Assembly: GCF_000004075.3 (NCBI RefSeq)
Contig: NC_026656.2
Span: 17,928,607-17,992,606 of the forward strand
Length of the DNA: 64,000 bases
Direction of reading: 5' to 3'
DNA from: Cucumis sativus
Lineage: Eukaryota > Streptophyta > Magnoliopsida > Cucurbitales > Cucurbitaceae
A model generated the notes under the pieces. It worked only from the letters and a program-made list of their open reading frames with translations, was not told the origin of the DNA and ran no database searches. Every line of letters begins with the position of its first letter. Within the stretch, counting starts at the first letter, position 1. Positions 24,659 through 36,600 of this stretch are shown in pieces. The translations under genes and the position numbers were made by a program.

Positions 24659-24730
24659 ATGGCGACGTGTCGTATAAAGAGTAAGTGAGTGGAGGTCGTT
24701 GAGTCAATAGAGAGGCCGACATGTCGCCAT
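24659..24730. repeat. Inverted repeat with GC-rich arms
   Basis: ATGGCGACGTGTCG (24659-24672) and CGACATGTCGCCAT (24717-24730) are reverse complements at 13 of 14 positions, with a 44-base loop. The GC-rich arms stand out in AT-rich flanks. Confidence 0.65.
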
Positions 24731-27700
24731 CGAGGACCCCAACCTTGACGGCTGATGTGTAACTTTTACCTTACCGTTTCTAAATCATTTCAGTTTATTT
24801 AACGTCCAAACTCCTCTCTTCTCTTTTTTTCCTCCTATTTTTCTTCTAAAAAGCATTAAATATGTACGAGATTTTATTTGGGCATTTCGAGAATTAAATG
24901 CTGTGGATTTGAGGATCCTCTTTTTAAAAAGTTTAAATTGATTCTTTATAATTTTTGTTTGACAATAATGAAGTTGGGTCATCAATGTAGGATTTAGATT
25001 CATGTCCACATGTCGAACATTTGATGCTCCCATTAATAATATGCCATAAAAGAGAGAAAAAATGAATCTATATAAAAATTGTGAACATTTATTTTGTCTA
25101 TAAAAAAGTTCAGCTTTATTTCTTAACTTATATTCAATTTATTAAGAAACATCTATCTAAATAAATAAATGAGTAAATAGACACTCTCGTTTATACTTTT
25201 TTAGTAAAAAAATATTATTATATAGTTAGTATGTGGCTTATTTTACAAAAGGGAGATTTCATCTCTAAACTAAACCATTTGTATATGACAATGTGGTGCT
25301 TTCCGTATTTTAACAAATTCAATATTTTATCTTATTAGGTAAAGTTGTATTTTTTTTCTTTCTTTAAAAAACCCGAATATTTATTATACTTGAAATGAAA
25401 ATCAATTGGTACCCTTGTCTATTAGGACTACGACCTATATAACATGTGTGTACAATAATTGATGTATGGAATATGTTTCTTGAAATTGAAGTTCAAATTA
25501 ACCTCATTTATCTTACTGTCTTTGCCTCCATCCTTATTTTCTCAAATATAACACAAATTAAACAATTTCTTATTAAATTTTTCATTCAAAGTCATCCTAA
25601 CCTTTTGTTTTTTTTTTCTTTTGTAAAAGTGAGCTCAAATCAACCATCGTAATTAACACATATTTTTTCTTTAGATTAACTTGATAAGAATTGTCGTTTC
25701 ATGTAGTAGTCCAAATTCTCATACTTTGACTCCTTGAACTAAAAAAAATCAATTGTTTTCTCGAAACAATACAAGAGTGCAACTTTTTCTTAATATTGTA
25801 TTTTTATTTTTATATAGTAATTATACATATAATAGAAAATTGTTGTCATATAATTTGAATTTGTGTATTATCTTGGGAATTTGTTCGACACAAACATACT
25901 TATATTAAACATTAACGAAATTTGTCACATGATAACATAATTTGTACAAATAATAATACAAACAAGAGGTTTGAATAATTAAAAGTCGAATACATCACAA
26001 CAAGTCTAGCAATGATATATTATATTTTTAATTTAGTATTCCATAACTGGATTAAAGTTAACCATTTATTCAATACCAGTTATGTGTTATTATATATATA
26101 TATATAAAGAAAATTATTGAACACAAAAACTTAAGAAGGAATGTTAATTGTTAGCTACATTCTCCACATGGGGCACATGTGTAGTGTGCCTTGTAAACCA
26201 AACAAGAGAAGGTTCCTCCATCATAATGCCCTTTTACTTTATTTATTTTATTTCCCCTCTCTCTCTCTCTCTCTCTCTCCTTTTAATTATTATTATTTTC
26301 AAAATTCTTACATGCTTTATATAAATTTCTTAGAACAAAAATGTGCGTCCAAACTCTTGTCCACCATTATGATTCGTTTAGAAAACCGAGTCGGACCGGT
26401 ACCACGTGTGAACCTTTGGTAATAGGCCCAAAATATTAAATCGTGTGGTCTTGGTTTTGAGAATGCCGTGGAGGTGGAACGAACCAAACCAAGTTTCTAT
26501 ATTTGGTAACTAAGAAATGGATCCACTCTCTTGAAATGAAAGCTTTTTGAATGCTTTGGTAGAGTAATTCAATTATTATGTAATAATTATAATGGTACCC
26601 CGAATTAAATTTTCATATCATTATTTTCTTGTCTACATCTCCATTTCACACATCCAACATATTCCTTCCAAAAATGTGATTGAACCGACCAAATTCAATT
26701 AATGGTATAAGGGAAGGAGTCAGTCCTTCATCATGTTAGGGGTGCTAGATTATTATTGGTTAGCATGTTGAGTTGAATCACAATTAATTATTGAAATTGG
26801 ACATGTTTAGTTTGTTTTAATTGAAATTAATTTTTCCTCATAATTGTTAAGGTTATTGTACCTATTTTTGTGTCAGTAAGCTTTAAAGATATCTTGTATG
26901 CTAGTAGACTTTTAAAATTGATTTTTAAATTACTTTTAATGTGATGTAAATTATGTTTAAAAACTAAATATATTAGAATATTTTCAATATAACTAAATAT
27001 AGAATTGAGAAATAAAATTACGGGAGAAAGAGAAAAGCCACTTGATGGCACAAAAATTTATAAGATAAATGTTTATATTATCAAATAATTATTTAATACT
27101 AAATGATATAATTAATCCTTTTCATGGCTACTGACTCTCTCGCAAATTAACCAAAATACTCAATAATTCGAAACAAATAAAAAATTTCAAGGAAGAGAAA
27201 TAGAGTCAAGTCCAAAACCTCCAAAAACTACCCTAATTTGATACCGTCGAAAAGTTTATAAATAGTGTTATTCTATCACTCCAAACTATAGTCAAATTCA
27301 AAAACAAAACGAAGAGGTCGGGTTAATTTGTCCCCAAAGCACTTTTTTTGTTTTCTTAAGAACTCAAGTAAATAAAGTATTAACCCACTTGATCTGAAGC
27401 ACATTGGTATAGGCTCCACACACGCTTTGGAAAGTTAATTAATCTATGATTAAAATATGACGACTTTGAATTCTACCATTTTTCTCAGGGTCTTTTCAAG
27501 GCTGTTGGACAATTCAAATTCAAACCCTACATATATTTTAACCTTAATTACATTCTTTTTGAAAAGTACTTAAAATATATGTGCCAATATATCTACCTGG
27601 AGATTTGGATTTTCTAATTTTTTTTTACCCAATAAATAATATATGATTTATGCATATCCAACCTAATTCTAACCACATTCATATTACAGCTATCAAATAA

Positions 27701-29716
27701 TACTTTTGTTTCAATACCTAATTTTTTCATTTACAAAAGAAGAAGAAGAAACCCATTACAGGCTTGTCATAGCTGATCTTGCCATTGATTTTTTGCTTTT
27801 CTTTAACTAATAATTCAATCAGAATTAGAATATATCCCTTAAGAAACCGAACTTTTAGTTCCAAAAAATAGATCAATCATAAACGTTACAATTGAAGACG
27901 TGTATATGGTAACAATTTTGTGATTAGATTAATTTTTTATGAAAAGAAACTGGCAACAAGGACTAAGATGGTGTGTTTTGGTCATTGTAATTAGTTGGTC
28001 AACCATCTATTCAATATATGAACTTTTTTTTTTTTTTTGTACTCTAAACTCTAAACTATTATTGTTATATATTGTCATATTTGAAAGTACAATTTTCCAT
28101 CGTTTATTAATTAGGGATAAAACAAGGATAAGAATGTAAGGACTATGAAAGGAGAATGAGATATTTAATAATGGTGAGTCTAGAAAGAAAAGGAAGAAGA
28201 AAGGTGTAAGGAGTTGGGAAGCTAGAAATTGAAACCCAACTGCCAATTAATCGACGTTAGTAATGATCAGGAAACAGTGGAATATATATTATTGATTGAG
28301 TCAAAATTGAGTCGACTCACTTTTCCTTATTCATAATTAGCATTTGCTTTGCTTTGTTTTTCTTTTTGGGGAGTGAAGTTTGATTCAAAGATGGACAAAA
28401 ATCACTTTATTGGAAATTAAAATAGAATAAAATAAAGTGGAGTAGTAGTATTAGAAGAAAGACCCCCCCAAGGCCAATGGAAGTCTGGGAGAAGAAGTCA
28501 AATGTAAATAGAGCCATCGCAATTGACCCCTTCTCACATTTTCCCCTTCCAAACTCTCTCTACAGTACACTAATTATGGAATCACCCTAATTAGTTCCAA
28601 CTCTTTTTCAACCCTAATTCAATTTTTATAGCTTATTTGGAGAATTAATTAAGTCTATTTTATCTATAAACTTTCAAATGATTTGTTAAAAATAAATCTA
28701 AATTTTATGTATCATAAAACTGTAGGCATACAGATTTATGTGTGGTAGAGAGTAAATGTATAGTTTTAGAAATTTAGAATCAAATATGGACAAACATCCA
28801 AATTAACCATGAAAATTCACATTCCTTCATCCAACAATTACGCAATGAAATTGGATTTCATTTCAATCAAATGAATACTTATAAAGGAAATTGGATTATT
28901 AGGTTAATCTTGATGTCTCTGTAAATAGATAATTAAATTGTCAAATTTGAAAGATTTTTAAGATCATATCTTTAACATCTCATTTCAATTCAATCCGACA
29001 AGAGTCAACAAAAAATTATGAAAAGATAGAACCAAAAAATGTCTCATCAAATCAATTTGACATTTTCTTTTATTTCAAAAATAAAATAAAATAAAATTCT
29101 TATCAAACTACTATCGCTACTTACAAATCGTCGTAAAGATAAGAGAAAAATCCACGACCATGAAAAAAAAAATCAAAACCTCGAGTTGAATGTTCACAAA
29201 TCATTATATACACACAATATTATCTAAATGAATGTAATTCAATTGGTTAGTGTTGGATTATCAAAATTAGAGATTCATTTCGTGAAGCTTTATGTAATTT
29301 TTTTTCTAAAGATTTGTGCATATATTTCAATGCTTCTAACTTATTTATCTTTCCTCCTATTTCTTGTTACCCTTAGATTAAATAATAATTTTTAATAAAT
29401 ATGATATACTAATATTAAATTAAAGATTGATCCAAAAATTTAAAATTGGGTACAATAAATTTAATCTCCTCTACTCCATAATCATTGAATTAAAAGAAAT
29501 AATTTCATTTGATCTCAAAATAATTAAATATAAGATTATAGGTAGTGTTAGTTAGACGCCATATATTCTATGATTATACTTATCAATTTAGTGATTCTTT
29601 CTATTTTATATTAATTATAGTCTATCATGTCTTCAACTAGTTTATGCCCAATAAGTGAACAAAATTGTATGCTTTTGTACATAATACAAACACATGATCT
29701 ATGATTTTAAAATATT

Positions 29717-29767
29717 TGTGTGTGTATATATATATATTTGTGTGTGTATATATATATATTTGTGTAT
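29717..29767 (+). repeat. 24-base minisatellite of TTTGTGTGTGTATATATATATA units
   Basis: Two near-perfect copies and a truncated third (TTTGTGTATATA). This is low-complexity sequence likely to be polymorphic, with no gene attached. Confidence 0.7.
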
Positions 29768-30128
29768 ATAATCTGATCCTCAAAATAATTAAAAAAATAT
29801 GGTAGTTAGTGTAGATCAAAACATTACACATAAAATTGTTCATAAAAAAACTTATCAAAATGATTTGCTTAATATTGTTTTAGAATATTGGTTTTGGAAT
29901 TTAATTCTAAATAGGCATTGGCATTTTATAAACAACTCAAAAGAGAGAGAGAGAGAGAGAGAAAAAAAAGGATTAATTTCCGGATATATCAAAATATGTT
30001 AAAATAAAATTTGTTATTTTTTTTACAAATATTTTCAGATCTTTTTCTAATTATAATAATTTTTTAAAAAATCATCATAGAAGGAAAAACCACGTGATTA
30101 TTGGTTTCATATTAAATAATACAAAGAG

Positions 30129-30164
<36 letters not shown>

Positions 30165-30554
30165 ATTCTCAAATAAGTATTATTATAATTTATGAAATTA
30201 TTATTGATACTTATCAGCCATTCAAAATATCAAATAAAATTAAATGGTTTACTTTGATTCATGTAAATATTCTTGTATCTTTTTTTTAATAACTTTTGTA
30301 TTCTTCTAGTATTTAACAAGTTATTTGACTTCATATTTAATTAAGTTGTGCAAAATAGTCAACATGATGATTTTAGGAGCAAAAATAACTCTTCCCAAAA
30401 AGAAAGCTGTTCGAGATGAGGTTTGTTTACTGTTTTAAAAGAAAAAAGTAATTATAATGTATAACAATTTTGAGAATAATAATTAAGTGTATAATAACAT
30501 TTTATTTTAAAAATTATAAATACATAATGAAAAAAAAGAAGTTTTGAGAAAATA

Positions 30555-30683
30555 TGGGCTGGACTTAGATTGGCTCAGCAACTATATGATGGGCCTGAAA
30601 CCCAACTAAAGGCCCAATGACTTGTAGCTCGTAAAATTCTGAAGGCGTGGGTAATGCTGGAGGATAACAAATTACATTGGGCC
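30555..30683. promoter_or_regulatory. Second orphan cluster of TGGGCC/GGCCCA motifs
   Basis: TGGGCT at 30555, TGGGCC at 30590, GGCCCA at 30611 and TGGGCC at 30678, within 130 bases of otherwise AT-rich DNA. It resembles the cluster at 17.7 kb and also lacks an evident gene. Confidence 0.35.
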
Positions 30684-31764
30684 GAACCTAAGGTGGTCAT
30701 GGTTTAGATTCGGGTTGGATTAAATTACTTTTAAATCCAAACTAAAGATTCTTTTATACATAACTTAAATATTATGATGATGTATTTGACCTAACTTTTA
30801 AAAGCAACGTGGAACAACCTTTGGACGATGCCACAAATCAATCGTTGTAGCGTGGTGTGTGAGCAAGAGAGGAAAAGTGGTAAGATTTAAGAGCATTATT
30901 CCGTTTATTTATATGAATTCGAGCACAAGAACAATGATTGACATGCAAAAGGCTGTACATTCTAATTTTTCAAAATATGAGTTAAACCATAATTTGGATG
31001 GTTCTACATGGTTGTCTAGTTGAGTCAACCAAACCATGGTCGTTGGTTTAGGAAGAGAAATAGAAAGGGCTAATAAAGTGGTTAGTCGTGCTTGACCATA
31101 GTTTATAGTTTTAGTTTACACGGGTTTATATTCTTGTCGTACTTTTTGTATTAAATACATGTTTATATTATTGGTTGTAAATATTGAAAGCTTTAAAACA
31201 AATTTTTAATAATCTAACTATGAAATCATGAAGAAAAGGTGTGCACTTTTGTCATAGATTCCCTCCATGATATGAACTACATGTGCGGAAAACACACAAA
31301 AACACACATCATCAATCAATCGTAGTTAAGGATGATTCAAAGAATTCGTAGAATCAAGACAAGCATAATTGATTTAATTTAAAAAAGATTGGTATAAGAA
31401 TAGAAAGAGTAGATTTGATTAGATTAGAAAGGAAAAGTGTCAGTTTCCAATATTGACCCTCTCTCACATTTGTGTATACATAAACAAAATGCCGGCCAAT
31501 CCTGAAGAAACTGAATGTCAATTGGTGGGTCACTCTCTTTTTGATTGGAGGATTCAATAATTTCAATCTCATTATATCCAAATATACGTAGTTTAAAATT
31601 TCGGACAAAATTTGGGATTGTGTTTATGAGATAAAAAAGAAGAGTTAAAAAGTAAAATTATGAATAAGAAAAGCAGGGTAGGATTAGGATATTAGATATG
31701 GTAAAAACAAAAGAGAGAGAGAGAGAGAAAGGGGAGAATGGAGGAAGGAGATAGGATACAAGAT

Positions 31765-31846
31765 CACGTGGGATTCACGTGGAGAATTCTTATCCTTATA
31801 GTTATGGAAAGAGTAATTAACTTCCACATATTTATTCGGCCACGTG
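31765..31846. promoter_or_regulatory. Three G-boxes beyond the 3' end of D14
   Basis: CACGTG at 31765-31770, 31776-31781 and 31841-31846. The first two start 11 bases apart, about one helical turn. They lie 190-270 bases past the D14 stop codon. A purine-rich GA run at 31713-31730 would read as a CT-rich leader on the minus strand. Confidence 0.45.
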
Positions 31847-32035
31847 TCAAATATTAGACCACTTGATTACTTCCATTTCCATGTCCATCAAAGTTGGGAG
31901 AAAGGGGTATAAGTGTCTAATACGATCACCACACCCAAAGTCCCCTCTCCCCCCCCGAAAGAAAAAAGAAATTTTAATTTCTTTTTATAAAATTAAATCC
32001 GTGTAATGGCGGTGGGTCCGCTCAGACTACAGACG

Positions 32036-32920
32036 TCACCGAGAAAGAGCACGGCGAAGTTTCCGAACGAGAAGCTGAGGGGCACTCAGATGGGGTAGGT
32101 GCCCTTCCGTGTCCAGCATCTCAATGGTGTTCCGGCCCCCGAGGTGGTCTCTCAGGTAGATGGCGACAGAGGTCGGAACAGACACGTCTTGGGCGGTTTG
32201 AATTATACAGCAGGGGACTTTGACGAGACCGAGCACTCCCCGGAGATCGCTGCTGAAGATAACCTTAGAAACAAAGAGGGAAATGTCGGGTCTCATATTG
32301 AAGAGAGTTCGGCTGAATTCCTGTACGGCAGCGGGAACATCGGCACCGACAGCGAGAGGGGCAAACCCGTTGACCCAAGATTGGTAATTAGCCTTCATTG
32401 CAGCGAAAACCCTGTCTATCTCATTCTGTTCGAACCCACCATGGTAGTCGCCGTCGTTGAGAAACCTAAAAGAAATGAGAAGAGAATTTTAGAAGAAAAC
32501 AGGGGGAAACACAGAGTAGTAGAGGGTAGAAATGAAAAAGGACGACCTTGGGGATGCGCCGATTAAGATGAGTTTGGAGAAGAGTTCGGGACGGCGGATG
32601 GAGGCGAGGATGCCGACCATGGCGGAGACGGAGTGGCCGACGAAGGCGCAGCGGTGGACGTGGAGGGAGTCGAGGATGGAGATGAGGTCGTCGACGAAGG
32701 CGTCGAGAGTGGTGTAACGGGAGAAATCGAAGAAGTCGGGGTTGACGCTGCCGGCGCAGACAAGGTCGTAGAGTATGACACGGTAGTAGGGAGTGAAGGA
32801 AGGGTAAACGAGTTGCCAAGCGGATTGGTCGGTGCCGAAGCCATGGGCTAAGACGAGGAAGCGATCGCCGGTGCCAAGGACGCGGACATTAAGGGCTTCA
32901 AGAAGGGCGTTGTTAACCAT
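32036..32920 (-). CDS. D14: Strigolactone receptor/hydrolase DWARF14
   Basis: Two exons, 32920-32547 and 32465-32036, separated by an 81-base GT-AG intron, join to 267 residues, the same length as Arabidopsis D14. It is an alpha/beta hydrolase. The catalytic triad sits at the canonical numbers: Ser97 (GHSVSAM), Asp218 (AQDVSVP) and His247 (EGHLPHL). The [10 protein letters not shown] segment forms the oxyanion region, and the DYHGGF and [12 protein letters not shown] segments belong to the helical lid. D14 binds and slowly hydrolyses strigolactone, then recruits the F-box protein MAX2/D3 and SMXL/D53 repressors, restraining shoot branching. [13 protein letters not shown] and the EALNVRV start favour D14 over KAI2 or DLK2. 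The start ATG is the first one, with an A-rich context. Confidence 0.95.
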
Positions 32921-32980
32921 TGAAAATAGAAAGAAAGAGAGAGGGTTTAGTTCTCTTTTTGTTTGAGGGTTAAGAGGTAT

Positions 32981-33064
32981 GGCGTTGGCGTTGGCGTTGG
33001 AGTTGGCGTTGGAGTTGGCGTTGGTGGGGTTTCTATTTCTATTTCTACTTCTACTTCTAACTTC
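32981..33064 (-). repeat. Two adjoining hexanucleotide repeats in the D14 5' leader
   Basis: On the transcribed strand, seven or so CCAACG/CCAACT hexamers (32981-33024) adjoin a GTAGAA/ATAGAA hexamer run (33031-33064). Both lie between the D14 TATA box and its ATG, hence probably in the 5' UTR. The run contains no ATG in the D14 sense. Confidence 0.7.
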
Positions 33065-33107
33065 AACTTTACGCCTTTTCTCCCTATCTTCTTTCGTCTC
33101 TACTCCC

Positions 33108-33115
33108 TATTTATA
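33108..33115 (-). promoter_or_regulatory. D14 TATA box
   Basis: A perfect TATAAATA on the minus strand, inside the near-palindrome TCCCTATTTATAGGGA, about 190 bases upstream of the ATG. It predicts a leader of roughly 150-160 bases that includes both hexamer repeats. Confidence 0.6.
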
Positions 33116-33226
33116 GGGATTTCAATTTTCTTTTTCTTTTCTTTTCTTTCTTTTAATTTAATTTTTTTATAAAAAAAAAAAAAGAAAAGATGAAGAAGAA
33201 GATGAAATTCTACATATTTACGGGAG

Positions 33227-33270
33227 GGCGAGTCAATTTAAAAAAAAAGGCGAGTCAATTTAAAAAAAAG
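33227..33270 (+). repeat. 22-base tandem duplication in the D14 promoter
   Basis: Two copies of GGCGAGTCAATTT followed by an A run (33227-33248 and 33249-33270), identical but for the last base. Recent slippage is likely. Confidence 0.75.
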
Positions 33271-33499
33271 TTGAACAAAAGAGATCTTTTTGGTCGATGT
33301 TATATAATGATGGAATTAAGTGAGATTAATAGTGAAATTCATATTCTGCCTCTTAGTGGAAAAGAAAAAAAAACACTTTTATTGCCCATCCACTCGTACC
33401 AAAACAAATTTTTAGCAAATAACAATTTCCTTTCTAATCATTTAATAAATAATTATTATTTAGTTGTGTTATTTTTACTCATTTAGCAATTAGATTTAA

Positions 33500-33652
33500 A
33501 ATTATCAAGTATATAATAAAATTTTAAAAAATTTACAAATATAACAAAATTTGTCAAATTCTATTTACGATAGAAATCTATTATCATCGATAGACTAAAT
33601 AGTTTTGCTATATTTATAGTTTTTTTTAAATGTTATTATATTCTTAATTATT
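33500..33652. mobile_element. MITE-like inverted-repeat element in the D14 promoter
   Basis: Arms of about 50 bases are inverted complements at roughly three-quarters of positions. The left arm reads AAATTTACAAATATAACAAAA (33530 region); the right arm, reversed, reads AACTATAAATATAGCAAAA. The centre has GATAGAAATCTATTATCATC. I recall many short elements of this design in cucurbit DNA. No transposase frame and no clear target duplication are visible. Confidence 0.6.
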
Positions 33653-36600
33653 ATTTCTAAAATGATCATTAATTACAATTTTTTCAATTAAATCTCCGTT
33701 ACAATTTCCTTTATCAATATTAAATCTTAACTCTTATCAGTCTTTGTAATAGTTGACAAATAACTCGATACATTTATGCAAAAGTTTAACTGATAATATT
33801 TAAGTTAGAATTTCCCCGCCATGCTTATTTAATTTATTTATTTTTAACAATATTCAAACATTAACATTAATAAGTAAGAGTGTAAAATGCATCTAAATAA
33901 ATAAATAAATTTATAAATAAAATAGAAACTAAAATCAATAAAAATACATCTTAATGTAAAAGCAACTCAAAAGTCTTAATAAAATTGTAACATTTTAGAA
34001 TCCAACAACCCATTACAAAAACTATTTTTAAGCTCTGGAGTTCAAATAACTAATTTTTTATTTCTATGAAAATATAAAATATAAAATATAATTATTATAA
34101 TTCAGAAAATAAAAATTAGGATTTACCTTCTATAACTTTAAAAGCAAGAACTTAGTTCATATAATTGATTAAAACCTGGTAGATAGTCTTAATAGTTTGT
34201 AAAATCCTCACAAATAATCTCAAGAAAAGTTTTATTAAACGACGAAAACTAAATTCTAAATTCTAACCTTTCTAACAAGCTAGTAGATCAAATAAGGCTC
34301 TTTGTGTGTATGTGTGTGTGTATATATATATATATTGAGAATGATGAATACCAAATAAATAAAAGACGATTTGTAATTTAATAAAAAAAACGAATTTAGT
34401 AAGACTGAGGGAGTTGAAGATTCCCAAATGGTTTGAAGAACCCACACGTTAAAAACGTACTACACATAAAGAAAAGTTACTTCAATGAAATCTTCTACAA
34501 ATTTCTCTTTTGTTTCTCTAGAAAATTAAACTCATCAAAATATCTACAAATACAAAAATATCTTAAACTATAACTTAACATTATACCTTAAAATAATAAT
34601 TATATCAATTTAAATTATAGACTTTTAAAATTATATTAACTTAGATTTTAAATTTTTATAGATGTATTAATTTAAACCTGAAAAACATTATAATTTAAAT
34701 TGAGAAAACTGTTTTTATTGGAATTTAAATTGATACAATTTAATTGAAGATTTAAATTAATACAATTTGATAGCTTAAAAATATAAATTGATATGTGCAC
34801 TATTGTTTGTTTATATGTGTGTGTTTTATATAAGACTCTTTATTCTTATTATTGTACGAAATGTTTAATATTTATTGGTTTATTATTGAAGAGTGGGGAT
34901 TGTTGGTACTTGAGAGTTGAGAAGGACTTTGTACTAAAAGAGACATGTTTGAATGGGTTTACTTTTCACCTATGGTGCCCAAAAAAAGAAAATAAAAGAA
35001 TGACTTCCATATATATATATATAGATATCATATATGTTGGTTGTCATTTTCCCAATGGTCTAGATCGAGAGACTTGTTTTGTATTTCTCTTATTATGATT
35101 TCTGTCTTGAGTTAAATATGATATATATGAGATACAAATAATGATGGATCTTATCGTATAATATTATGGTGATTAAGAGATATAGTTTGACTAATCTTAA
35201 AGCATTATTCAATAGGACAATTTATGGGGCCACTACTTTATGCTTAAATTATCTATAATTTTAGAGTAGTTTAGGAGTATATTAGTAACTATGTAAGAAT
35301 CTAATTGAAATTGATATTAAAACAAAGTAATAGTCATTGTCTATATGGTTAAGTTATTGAAATAATATGAAGATTTGGATGTTCATTTTTAAGAAATAAT
35401 TATATCGACCATTTGCTATATAGTTATAGAAAAAAAAATAATCTTAAATATATCTAGATTTTTTTTTTTAATTTAATAATTAGGTAATCTTTCATAGAAT
35501 AATCCTAGTCAAAAAGTAACTAGGGTTGTTTTTATTAGCTTGCATTCGAGTCATATTAGACGACGACGACTCTTGAAGGTGGTAGTAGAGAAAAGAAGGG
35601 TTCAAAAAGCTTTATAATTTATGTGTTGATGCAAGCTGTCTTGAAACGACATTCTCACTATACCACAAACGTAAAATTAAAGATACTAAAAGTTTATACA
35701 TATATAGCTTCTTAAGCTTTAAACGGTAAGTTTGAATACCTTTACTCTGACAACACTCTAAATAGAGTCTTAGCAACCTTTTTAGTATACATAATTTGTA
35801 AACTTAGGTCAAGAGTTTAGAGGAATGTCATAGATTGTAATAATTACATTGTTAGTGAACTATGTAAATTTTTTTGTCATTCTTTATTATCGACATCTTT
35901 TCTTCTTGTTTGCTTATGAATTTTGTTTAACATTCATCACATTTATTACAAGTGTTGAAAGATACATAGAAAATAGAGATGGGAGGATTAGAAGGGAGAG
36001 AAACGAGAGAGGAAGTTGTGGATAAGAAACAATGAGTAGGATGACATTTGAAAGGGTAGTAAAGATGGTGATGGGTGTGAGTGTGTGTGTGGGTATGATG
36101 AGGCTTTGGCGTTAGTAGTCACAACCAAAACAACTCAGCTACAGAGAAGCAATATGGAATCTTCATCTGCCAACCTTAATGGAGGATTTTAAAGGCCCAC
36201 ACCCATAAGGGAATCTGATTCAATGGACTCTTTCCATCTTCCCTCTCTCAAAAACCCTAACAGAGAAAAATATACTGATCAAAATAACAGTGCTTTACAC
36301 TCATTTCTATCTATCTTCTTCACCTACAAAAGTGACAATTTTTTTTTTTTTTTTTTGTCACATGAAAATTTGTTATTCGATGGTCAAGTGAGACGCATAA
36401 AAGTGGGTGAAGCCCTAAGATGCACACTCAAGTATTTTTCTGTATACCTTCTACTTTTTGTTTTTGTTTCTTGTTTCCGCGTCCAAACACTTTGGTTCGA
36501 TTCTTCTGTTTAACTGAGAGACTAAACTCATCACCACATCCTAAGGCCTAAACAAAGAAACCCAATCATTTTCTAAAACTACTTTCAAAAAAGAATTTTG

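Larger units (their letters stand above)
23831..32035. other. 8.2 kb gene-poor region
   Basis: Very AT-rich and without any convincing coding exon. It contains simple repeats (CT run near 26262-26279, TA runs near 26092 and 30131-30160, GA runs near 29943 and 31713), an inverted repeat at 24659-24730, a degenerate tRNA-like stretch near 29233-29282 (CAATTGGTTAG with a weak box B), a GGCCCA cluster near 30.6 kb and three G-boxes near 31.8 kb. The last 100-200 bases are probably D14 3' UTR. Confidence 0.45.

Noticed and set aside
29233-29282. tRNA/SINE-like CAATTGGTTAG stretch
   Set aside because: The box B equivalent is too degraded to call a tRNA or SINE.
31354-31608. 84-codon minus-strand frame near the G-box trio
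   Set aside because: AT-driven composition and no recognisable domain. I kept the G-boxes but not this as a gene.
32099-32566. Long plus-strand open frame of 155 codons
   Set aside because: It lies antisense to the D14 exons and intron; the minus strand has an exact D14 protein, so this is a shadow frame.
36223-36513. 96-codon plus-strand frame
   Set aside because: It contains a run of Phe from poly-T and has no recognisable domain or splice context.
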